NCBI GenBank assembly: GCA_021845945.1 | Contig: JAJZRD010000106.1 | Location: 1 to 12,032, forward strand | Direction of reading: 5' to 3' | Source: Chloroflexota bacterium | Lineage (GTDB): Bacteria > Chloroflexota > UBA6077 | Length of the DNA: 12,032 nucleotides | In this document: one piece after another, positions 1 to 6,049 of the stretch | Layout: the number at the start of each line of letters is the position of its first letter | Numbering within the stretch: the first letter of the stretch is position 1 | Notes under the pieces: model-generated | What the model saw: the letters and a program-made list of their open reading frames with translations, nothing else | What the model was told of the DNA's origin: nothing | Database searches by the model: none | Position numbers and translations under genes: made by a program

Positions 1-361
1 GGCTCGCCGTGGCCGTCGGTATCGACGTGGCAGCGGCAGTCCCAGTGGCCGTGGGCGAGGGCGTCGCTGTGGGACTGCCGGTGGCGGTCCCGGTCGCGAC
101 GGTAGTGGCCGTGGGCGAGGGGGTCGCACTGGGACTGGCGGTGGCGGTCGCGGCGGCAGTCGCCGTGACGATAGCTGCCGTTGCGGTGGCCGTCGGGGTT
201 GGTGTCGAAGAGGTCGGGATCTCCTGGGCGGCCGCACGAGGGGGTGTGACGAGACCGGGGGTAATCCCCCCGTAGCCGAGCAGCAGGCTGGCGATGGTTG
301 CCGTGGCGGTGAATCGATAGAAGACCCGGCCGGTGAGCGCTCGCCTCAGGGATCGTCCCAT
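1..361 (-). CDS. Exported protein with Thr/Pro/Ala-rich stalk (N-terminal part, runs off left edge)
   Basis: The reading frame opens at an ATG (361-359) and stays open for 120 codons to the window edge, so the C-terminus is missing. The start is supported by an AGGAGGAG ribosome binding site about 8 bases upstream. The N-terminus has arginines (MGRSLRRALTGR), a hydrophobic stretch (about residues 20-38, with SLLLGYGG), and a probable signal peptidase I site after AAA near residue 45 (PPRAAAQ). From about residue 50 the protein is almost only Thr, Ala, Pro and Ser, in units such as TPTPTATATA and SPTATPSPTATG, with two diverged 60-base DNA repeats. Such stalks are common in extracellular proteins of Chloroflexota and usually hold a binding or catalytic domain away from the membrane; that domain would lie beyond the window. 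I cannot assign a function. The plus-strand frame over the same DNA (Val/Ala/Gly only) is a shadow. Confidence 0.8.
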   Translation of the reverse strand, partial: MGRSLRRALTGRVFYRFTATATIASLLLGYGGITPGLVTPPRAAAQEIPTSSTPTPTATATAAIVTATAAATATASPSATPSPTATTVATGTATGSPTATPSPTATGTAAATSIPTATAS

Positions 362-544
362 GGTGTACTCTCCTCCTCTGGCTTTGGTTGCCTCTGTAGG
401 GGTCGCCATGGACAGCGCTACGGGCTTTCGCGCGTGGGTCGTATCGGGCCTGAGGGTCTCGGTGCCAACTACGGCTTCAGACTGGTGGGCGGAAAGCGGA
501 GACGTCCGACGCGTATCGCGCGACGGTACAGGGTAGATGATGGG

Positions 545-573
545 ACTGTAGCTGCGAGGCAGGGGGCGGTCAA
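545..573 (-). promoter_or_regulatory. Predicted sigma70-type promoter for the exported-protein gene
   Basis: On the minus strand TTGACC (573-568) is followed by a 17-base spacer and TACAGT (550-545), close to the TTGACA/TATAAT consensus. Transcription would start near 538, giving a 5' leader of roughly 175 bases before the ATG at 361. The region 362-638 otherwise holds no convincing gene. Confidence 0.5.
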
Positions 574-638
574 TGGTACTTTCTGGCTACAGCTGTACGC
601 CGTGGCGGTGACACTACGGGAGGGGATTGAGGGGCGCC

Positions 639-2012
639 CTAGTCCCGCTCTTCCGCCAGCCCATAGTGGTCGCGGGCGTCGGCGACGATGAACAGGGAGC
701 CGGTGACGCAGATCAGGTCGCCGGGGTCCGCCAGGGCGGTGGCCAGTCCGATGGCGGATGGAAAGTCGGGGGCTACCTCCACCTGTGGACACTGTCCCCG
801 CGCTACCGCCGCCAGTCGCTCCGGATCGGCGGCCCGGGGGTGGCGGGAGCGGGTGGCGATCGCCACCGAGGCCTGGGGACCCAGGGCGGCCACGATCCCC
901 TCCACGTCCTTGTCGGCCGAGGTGGCCAGCACCAGGACCAGTCGCCGGTAGGCGAAGCTCTCCCGCAGGGCGGCGGCCAGCTTGCGTGCGGAGTCGCCGT
1001 TGTGGGCACCGTCGGCCACCACCAGCGGCTCCCGCCGGAGCATCTCCAGGCGGCCCGGCCACCGGACCTGTCCCAGGCCTCGCTCCACGGTCTCGCGGCC
1101 TACGGGGAAGCCCTTCCTCCCCAGCTGCTCCACGACGGCGATGGCCGTGGCGGCGTTCGCCACCTGGTGGGCGCCCAGCAGCGGCAGCTCGACCCGGTAA
1201 TCATCCCCAGAAGGGCCTCGCAGGACTACCCGCGTCCGCTCCCGGAGGGGCCGCGCCGGGCTATTCTCCTCCAGCGCAGGCACCGGGGGCTCTTCGGGGC
1301 CTTCCAGCAGCTCGGGTCGGACGACCAGCAGTCGGGCGGAGCGCTCCGCCGCCACCTGCCGGATCACCTCCAGCCCCTCCTCCGTCTGATCGGCTGCGAC
1401 CACCAACCCTCGCTCCTTGATGATCCCCGCCTTCTCCCGGGCGATCTGGGCGATGGTGTTGCCCAGGATCTGGACGTGGTCCAGGCTGACCGGGGTGATC
1501 ACCGAGACCAGGGGGGTCACCACGTTGGTGGCATCCAGCCGGCCGCCCAGCCCCACCTCCAGCACCACCAGGTCGGGCCGGCGGGAGGCGAAGTAGTGCA
1601 TGGCGGCGGCGGTGGCCACCTCGTAGGTCGTGGGAACGCCCAGCTCCGGCCGGGTCCGCCGCAGCTCCACCACCGCCGGAACCACCGCCTCCACGGCCGA
1701 GGCCATCTCCTCGGGGCCGATCAGCCGGCCGTTCACCTGTATCCTCTCCCGGAAGGTGTGGAGGTGGGGCTGGCTGTACAGGCCCACTCGCAGCCCCGCG
1801 GCCTCGAGGATGGAGGCCACCATCACGCTGGTGGAGCCTTTCCCCTTGGTGCCGGCCACGAGAATCGACGGGAAGCGGCACTGGGGGTCGCCCAGCAGCG
1901 CCAGCAGCTCCCGTGGCCGCCTCAGGTCGAAGCTCTCGGCCGCGCTGTAGCCGGTCTTCTTCTCATAGTCTGTGAAGCTGTACAGGTATCTAAGGGCTTC
2001 CGCGTAATCCAT
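639..2012 (-). CDS. folC: Bifunctional dihydrofolate synthase / folylpolyglutamate synthase
   Basis: Mur-ligase-family ATP-dependent enzyme that adds glutamate to dihydropteroate to make dihydrofolate, and further glutamates to tetrahydrofolate, in the cytoplasm. The 457 residues match the usual family length. Visible motifs are the P-loop GTKGKGS (54-60), EVGLGGRLDATN (152-163), the DH pair at 178-179 and EKAGIIK (193-199). LLGAHQVANA (278-287), the C-terminal-domain DGAHN (334-338) and a closing TGSLFIV (437-443) also fit. The usual T/S-S-P-H-L motif reads YSQPHLHTF, a small variation. The ATG at 2012 is preceded by only a weak GAGG. It lies 81 bases downstream of folP on the same strand, so the two are probably co-transcribed, although the spacer carries a large inverted repeat. 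Functional call is firm; whether both activities are present cannot be told from sequence. Confidence 0.95.
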   Translation of the reverse strand: MDYAEALRYLYSFTDYEKKTGYSAAESFDLRRPRELLALLGDPQCRFPSILVAGTKGKGSTSVMVASILEAAGLRVGLYSQPHLHTFRERIQVNGRLIGPEEMASAVEAVVPAVVELRRTRPELGVPTTYEVATAAAMHYFASRRPDLVVLEVGLGGRLDATNVVTPLVSVITPVSLDHVQILGNTIAQIAREKAGIIKERGLVVAADQTEEGLEVIRQVAAERSARLLVVRPELLEGPEEPPVPALEENSPARPLRERTRVVLRGPSGDDYRVELPLLGAHQVANAATAIAVVEQLGRKGFPVGRETVERGLGQVRWPGRLEMLRREPLVVADGAHNGDSARKLAAALRESFAYRRLVLVLATSADKDVEGIVAALGPQASVAIATRSRHPRAADPERLAAVARGQCPQVEVAPDFPSAIGLATALADPGDLICVTGSLFIVADARDHYGLAEERD

Positions 2013-2018
2013 CAGCGT

Positions 2019-2089
2019 GAGTCCTCGGTCCTGGGTGCTGAGTCCTGGGTCCTTTGCGTTGGCTTCTCAGGACTCAGCACTCAGGGCTC
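2019..2089. repeat. Heptamer-repeat inverted repeat in the folP-folC spacer
   Basis: Five tandem 7-base units of consensus GRGTSCT run from 2019 to 2053 (GAGTCCT, CGGTCCT, GGGTGCT, GAGTCCT, GGGTCCT). Three units of the opposite orientation run from 2069 to 2089 (AGGACTC, AGCACTC, AGGGCTC). Together they make an inverted repeat with 17-base arms (2031-2047 and 2068-2084, 16 of 17 pairing, the other a G-U) around a 20-base loop. In RNA it would fold into a long hairpin between the two folate genes. No U-run follows, so it is not a classical terminator. Confidence 0.85.
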
Positions 2090-2093
2090 CTCG

Positions 2094-3344
2094 TTAGGTT
2101 CGTACGATCGCATCGGTCATCCGGCTGATCCTGACCATCTCCTTGACGTCGTGCACCCGCACGATGTCGGCCCCGTTGCAGATGCTCACCGCCACGGTGG
2201 CTCCCGTGCCCTCCACCCGTTCCTCCATGGGCACCCCCAGGGTGATCCCTATCACCGACTTGCGGGAGGTCCCCATCAGGATCGGCCGGCCCAGCGATTT
2301 CAGCTCCCTCAGCCGCCGCATCACCACCAGGTTCTGCTGAGGGGTCTTGCCGAAGCCGATGCCGGGGTCGACGATGACGTTCTCCCACCGCACGTTGCTC
2401 TGCAGCGCCAGCTCCACGCTTTCCCGCAGCCCCTGGACGATCTCCCCCATCAGATCCCCATACTGGACCTGTTGGAAGTGGCCGCCCAGCTGGGTCTTGG
2501 TGGCGTCGGCCCTGCGGTTGTGCATCAGCACGATGGGGACGTCGTACGCGGCTGCGAGAGCGCCCAGCCCCTCGGTGCGCCGCAGCCCCCACACGTCGTT
2601 GACCATGTGAGCGCCCGCCTCCAGCGCCTCCTGGACGACCTGCAGGCGGTAGGAGTCCACCGAGACCGGCACCGGCATCTCCTCGACCAGCCGTCGCACC
2701 ACCGGGACCACCCTGTCCCGCTCCTCCTGGACCGACACCTCTTCGTGGCCCGGGCGGGTCGACTCCCCCCCCACGTCCAGGAGGTCCGCTCCGGCCTGGA
2801 CGAACCGCTCGGCCTGGGCCAGGGCCGCGTCCAGGTTCTTGCCCAGACCGTCGCCGGAGAAGGAGTCCGGGGTGACGTTGATGATCCCCATGACGTAGCT
2901 GCGCCTTCCCCATTCGAAGGTGAGGTTGCCGCACTTGGTGATCCCCAGCCGTCGCCCGTCGTAGAGCCCCAGGGTGGAGCGGAGCGCCTCGGCTGCCGCC
3001 CTCTCGGCCTCGCCAGCGCCCTCCAATCTAGAGGCTGCCTCCAGCATGAGCGGCCTCGATCCCGCCAGCAGCAACTGCAAGGACTGAGGGCCGGGGGCGG
3101 AGGACTGGGAGGCCGCCTGCCCAGCAGGTCCAGAAGTCGCGACGACCAGGCCGGCCGGGGGAGAGATCACCGCCTGCAGGGCAGAGACCACCTGCGGTGG
3201 GACGCCCTCAAGCTTGATTGCCTCCACTCCCAGGGCGCCGGCCATCTCCTGAAGGGTGGAAGGGGGCACCCCCATCCGCTCGGCCTCTTCCGCCACGTCT
3301 GCTGCCGTCGGCAGGATCAGTACTCTCGCCGTGGGTTCCTCCAT
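2094..3344 (-). CDS. folP: Dihydropteroate synthase with extra N-terminal domain
   Basis: Condenses 6-hydroxymethyl-7,8-dihydropterin pyrophosphate with p-aminobenzoate to give dihydropteroate, the substrate of the FolC encoded next. Start chosen at the ATG at 3344 because GGGAGG lies 5 bases upstream; the frame continues to 3509 but that part looks non-coding. From about residue 150 all DHPS hallmarks are present: MGIINVTPDSF (152-162), GGESTRPG (192-199), SVD (228-230) and NDVWG (249-253). LMHN (273-276), DPGIGFGKT (326-334), GTSRKS (358-363) and RVHDV (396-400) complete the set. The 416-residue protein is about 140 residues longer than typical FolP. The extension begins RVLILPTAADVAEEAERMGV, contains IKLEGVP (43-49), and recalls N-terminal domains I remember from some Firmicutes and Chloroflexota FolP proteins (from memory, unchecked). 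It is joined by an Ala/Ser/Pro-rich linker (about 71-90). Confidence 0.95.
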   Translation of the reverse strand: MEEPTARVLILPTAADVAEEAERMGVPPSTLQEMAGALGVEAIKLEGVPPQVVSALQAVISPPAGLVVATSGPAGQAASQSSAPGPQSLQLLLAGSRPLMLEAASRLEGAGEAERAAAEALRSTLGLYDGRRLGITKCGNLTFEWGRRSYVMGIINVTPDSFSGDGLGKNLDAALAQAERFVQAGADLLDVGGESTRPGHEEVSVQEERDRVVPVVRRLVEEMPVPVSVDSYRLQVVQEALEAGAHMVNDVWGLRRTEGLGALAAAYDVPIVLMHNRRADATKTQLGGHFQQVQYGDLMGEIVQGLRESVELALQSNVRWENVIVDPGIGFGKTPQQNLVVMRRLRELKSLGRPILMGTSRKSVIGITLGVPMEERVEGTGATVAVSICNGADIVRVHDVKEMVRISRMTDAIVRT

Positions 3345-3650
3345 CCCGTCCTCCCTGGGGTCAACTGAAGAAATCGCAAGACTAATAGTATAGCGCACCC
3401 GGCGGAAGAACCGGTGCTGTGGGGTGGCCGAGGCGAAATCCTTTCGGGCGAGGGGGATGGAGCCGCCACCCAAGGATGCGGTATGGGAAGTGCACCTAGC
3501 CACGCCCAACGGAGCCGCTTCGGCGCATCGCCCGGGGATCCGCGGGTGCCGTCAGGGGAGCTCGACCTTCTCCGAAGACCGGCCTCCGTTGGCAGCTCTC
3601 TTCGAGCCACCAGGCTGGTGTCGGGCCGCCGGCAGTTGGAGGGGTGGGTG
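3345..3650. other. Divergent intergenic region between folP and the MFS gene
   Basis: 306 bases separate the two chosen start codons. Apart from the folP -10 candidate and ribosome binding site on the left and the GGAGGGG site (3638-3644) of the transporter on the right, I see no gene, RNA or clear promoter. The transporter's frame is open upstream to 3414, but the residues it would encode look like translated non-coding DNA. Confidence 0.6.
3387..3392 (-). promoter_or_regulatory. Possible -10 element for folP-folC
   Basis: TATACT on the minus strand (3392-3387), 42 bases upstream of the folP ATG, in a short AT-rich patch. No good -35 is visible at 16-18 bases; a GC-rich imperfect inverted repeat (GCACC..GG / CC.GGTGC, about 3394-3417) sits where it would be, and could be an operator. 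Confidence 0.3.
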
Positions 3651-5177
3651 ATGCACGCGAGGATTCGCTCGGTGATGGGGCAGATGGCCCGGGCCGGGGC
3701 GATCAGGACCGACGTCCCGGCAAGGATGGACCGGCTCCCCTGGAGTCGCTGGCACCGGCTGGTGGTCGTCGCCCTGGGGATCACCTGGGCCTTCAATGGT
3801 CTGGGGGTGGCGGTGGTTGCCGCTATCGGCCCGGTGCTTACCGAGCAGCAGACCCTGAACCTCTCCATTCTGCAGGTGGGGTATGCCGGCACCATCTACC
3901 TGTTCGGGACCATTCTCGGCGCTCTGATCCTGGGATACACGTCCGACGGCTTCGGCCGCAAGCGGCTCATCCTGATAGCCATCGGTATCTACGCCGCCGG
4001 CACCTTCGCCACGGCCTTCTCCTCGACCTACTGGAGCTTTGCCCTCTTTCGGTTCGTCACCGGCTTCGGCGTTGGCGGACAGTACGCGGCCATCAACTCG
4101 CTGATCAACGAGCTGGTGCCGGCCAGGTCTCGGGGACGGGCCAACCTGGCGGTAAACGGCAGCTATTGGGCCGGTGCCATCATCGGCATCGGATCGACCA
4201 TAGCCTTGCTGAACCCCGGCGTTCTCCCACCATCTCTCGGCTGGCGAGTGTCCTTCGCCGTCGCGGCGGTGCTGGCCTTCGGTGTCGTACTGGTCCAACG
4301 GTACGTTCCCGAGAGCCCTCGATGGCTGATGATCCGCCGCGGGCCAGCCCTTGCCAGCGTCGTGGTTGGCAGACTCGAGCAGCGCATCAGGCGCAAGGAA
4401 GAGCTCCGTGAACTGCCGCGGCCGGTCGGAGTACTCGCTCTCCGACCTGAGAGCCGTCTCGAGCCCAGCTTCATAGTGGCGATCCTCTTCAGGATGTACC
4501 CAAGACGTACGATGCTCGGGTTCGTGCTGATGGCCGGGCAGGCTTTCCTCTACAACTCCATCTTCTTCACCTATGCCCTGGTGCTGAGCAGCTTCTACGG
4601 CGTGGCTTTCTACGACGTGGGGATCTATCTCGTCGGCCTGGCGGTCGGCAGTCTGCTGGGTCCCTGGCTGCTGGGGAGGCTATTCGACGGCGTCGGCCGT
4701 AGGTCGATGATCGCCGCCACCTACGTCACCTCGGGGGTGCTGCTGGGCATCACCGGCTACCTCTTCTCCATCGGGATACTCAATCCGGTGACCCAGACCA
4801 TCGCCTGGGCCGCGATCCTCTTCTTCGCCTCCGCCGGTGCCAGCGCTGCCTACCTTTCCCTTGGCGAGCTGTTCCCCCTGGAGTTCCGCGCCACGATCTT
4901 GGGCCTGGTCTACGCGGCGGGGACGGCTGTCGGTGGACTGGTGGGACCGGCGCTGTTCGCGGGGCTGATCGAGACGGGAAGCAGCACGCAGCTCTTCTAC
5001 GGGGGCTATCTCGTCGGGGCCATCCTGATGGTGGTTGCCGGATTGGCGGAGTTCCCTCTCGGTGAAGACGCCGAGCGTCGTCCCTTGGAGAGCGTCGCCC
5101 GGCCGATATTGGCCGAGGCCGTCAGGGAGCAGCCGGTGGCTCCCCGTCGAAAGAAGCCCAAGAGGAAGGCGGCGTAA
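3651..5177 (+). CDS. MFS transporter, sugar-porter/SV2-like, 12 predicted helices
   Basis: Inner-membrane secondary transporter, probably driven by a proton or other ion gradient; the substrate cannot be read from sequence. Start chosen at the ATG at 3651, 6 bases after GGAGGGG, giving 508 residues. About 12 hydrophobic segments are visible, roughly at residues 36-61, 76-95, 106-124, 127-150, 170-186, 201-217, 285-312, 322-342, 352-372, 383-402, 415-436 and 450-468. A cytoplasmic loop (218-275) splits them 6+6. Family signatures are GYTSDGFGRKR (95-105) and its second-half counterpart GRLFDGVGRR (342-351), PESPRWL (220-226) after helix 6, and GELFPLEFRAT (405-415). These place it in the sugar porter / organic acid-type branch rather than drug efflux. 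The C-terminal tail is very basic (PRRKKPKRKAA). It is a lone plus-strand gene, divergent from folP and convergent with the PIN module. Confidence 0.9.
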   Translation: MHARIRSVMGQMARAGAIRTDVPARMDRLPWSRWHRLVVVALGITWAFNGLGVAVVAAIGPVLTEQQTLNLSILQVGYAGTIYLFGTILGALILGYTSDGFGRKRLILIAIGIYAAGTFATAFSSTYWSFALFRFVTGFGVGGQYAAINSLINELVPARSRGRANLAVNGSYWAGAIIGIGSTIALLNPGVLPPSLGWRVSFAVAAVLAFGVVLVQRYVPESPRWLMIRRGPALASVVVGRLEQRIRRKEELRELPRPVGVLALRPESRLEPSFIVAILFRMYPRRTMLGFVLMAGQAFLYNSIFFTYALVLSSFYGVAFYDVGIYLVGLAVGSLLGPWLLGRLFDGVGRRSMIAATYVTSGVLLGITGYLFSIGILNPVTQTIAWAAILFFASAGASAAYLSLGELFPLEFRATILGLVYAAGTAVGGLVGPALFAGLIETGSSTQLFYGGYLVGAILMVVAGLAEFPLGEDAERRPLESVARPILAEAVREQPVAPRRKKPKRKAA

Positions 5178-5200
5178 CACCCCGGCTTCTCCTACGCCGC
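5169..5200. terminator. Inverted repeat across two convergent stop codons (possible bidirectional terminator)
   Basis: GCGGCGTA (5169-5176) pairs perfectly with TACGCCGC (5193-5200) around a 16-base loop. The arms contain the ends of both convergent genes: each codes for Ala-Ala followed by a stop. The genes are only 14 bases apart. There is no T-run on either side, so intrinsic termination is only a possibility. Confidence 0.35.
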
Positions 5201-5437
5201 TGGTCGCCGCTTCCCACCCCGCATCACCCGCCAACCTTCGGATTCCAGTGAATGCTGGGTCTCGGCAATCTCCTCGGCCAACTGGGAGGGCGACTTCTGA
5301 GCCTCTTGCTCTGCCATGCGGGCTCGCACCTCGTGCAGGCCGGCCAGGTTTTCGTCGACCGTTCCGTCCGGGGACGTGAACTCCCGGGCGATTTCGTCTC
5401 TGACCTCCACTGCCCACGTCTGACTGTAGTAAGTCAT
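5192..5437 (-). CDS. Small charged protein downstream of PIN gene, candidate antitoxin
   Basis: 81 residues, starting at an ATG with GGGAGGAG just upstream and only 16 bases after the stop of the PIN-domain gene, so the two form one transcript. The protein is hydrophilic and mostly predicted helical: an acidic middle (EVRDEIAREF at 11-20, then HEVRARMAEQEAQ and QLAEEIAETQ) and a basic tail (RGGKRRPAA). I recognise no standard antitoxin DNA-binding fold (no clear ribbon-helix-helix, AbrB or Phd motif). The helical EIAREF-type segment recalls small proteins found next to this class of PIN proteins, but that is memory, not a search. Its position suggests it neutralises the PIN protein. The C-terminal Ala-Ala could serve as a protease recognition end, which is speculative. 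Confidence 0.7.
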   Translation of the reverse strand: MTYYSQTWAVEVRDEIAREFTSPDGTVDENLAGLHEVRARMAEQEAQKSPSQLAEEIAETQHSLESEGWRVMRGGKRRPAA

Positions 5438-5453
5438 GACTCCTCCCGACGAA

Positions 5454-5906
5454 TCAGAGCTCCAGGGGCGAACGTATATCGATCGGCCGATAGCCGAGAT
5501 CGAGGTTGACCGAGTTGACCCTCTGGATCGTTCTCACTTTGACCATGTGCTGGAAGTTCCAGTTCACCACCAGGTCCGCTCCTACGACGGTACAGGCTGC
5601 TACGTGGAGCGCGTCGGCACCCGCTGTAGGTACAAACACTCCCGACTGTAGGTACCTGCTGGCCAGAGCCCGCATCTCGTCGTCGATCGGCACCACCGTG
5701 AACTGCCTCAGAAGGTCCTCGATCGCCTGTCTTCGCACCTGATCTGGAGTATGCCGGACCTCACGAACGACGAGATCCGAAATCAGCACATCATGGTTGC
5801 TGAGATTGCCCCAGAACCCCCGAGTGGCCAGCATCCTTGGCGGGTCTCGTTCGTCGAAGTAGGCGCTGGCGACGGAGGTATCCAAGTAGATGACGAGCAC
5901 AGGCAT
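5454..5906 (-). CDS. PIN-domain protein, VapC-like probable RNase toxin
   Basis: PIN-fold Mg-dependent RNase, family of VapC toxins. Start chosen at the ATG at 5906, preceded by AGGAAGAG about 5 bases upstream, giving 150 residues; an in-frame TTG at 5927 would add seven. Motifs: VIYLDTSVASAYFD (5-18) with the first acidic residue D9, E49 in VVREV, and D98 in ADALHVA. At 113-119 the sequence is VVNWNFQ, where the fourth position carries Asn instead of the more usual Asp; this WNF form is typical of one large subfamily. The C-terminal stretch VNLDLGYRPIDIRSPLEL also fits that subfamily. GC content is visibly lower here (roughly 55% by eye) than in flanking genes, in line with horizontal acquisition. 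It heads a two-gene unit with the 81-residue protein downstream. Targets are unknown. Confidence 0.88.
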   Translation of the reverse strand: MPVLVIYLDTSVASAYFDERDPPRMLATRGFWGNLSNHDVLISDLVVREVRHTPDQVRRQAIEDLLRQFTVVPIDDEMRALASRYLQSGVFVPTAGADALHVAACTVVGADLVVNWNFQHMVKVRTIQRVNSVNLDLGYRPIDIRSPLEL

Positions 5907-5952
5907 CGATCTCTTCCTGTTCCCCAATCATCACGCACAGAGCATCTTTATC

Positions 5953-5961
5953 AGTATAGCA
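5953..5961 (-). promoter_or_regulatory. Predicted extended -10 promoter for the PIN module
   Basis: TGCTATACT on the minus strand (5961-5953) is an extended -10 element (TG-N-TATACT), about 46 bases before the PIN start codon. No good -35 is visible, as is common for extended -10 promoters. Confidence 0.45.
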
Positions 5962-6049
5962 TCACGAAGCGCTGACCTGGTTCCCTGATCCAGAGCCGGT
6001 AGAGCATCGCCGGCAGCGCGACGGGAGCGGGCGCAGCGTTTCGCGACTC

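Noticed and set aside
9..275. Plus-strand frame of almost only Val, Ala and Gly
   Set aside because: The minus strand gives a signal peptide plus Thr/Pro stalk with a strong ribosome binding site, so the plus frame is its shadow.
627..3368. Very long plus-strand open frame (over 900 codons) across folC and folP
   Set aside because: It is antisense to two genes with complete family motifs; its product is a His/Gly/Pro-rich string without recognisable domains, as expected from high-GC shadow frames. The same applies to long plus-strand frames at 6623-7465, 7976-9055 and 9069-10295.
3414..3650. N-terminal extension of the MFS transporter from a GTG at 3414
   Set aside because: No ribosome binding site there, odd composition, and a clear GGAGGGG-ATG at 3638-3653 in front of a normal-length protein.
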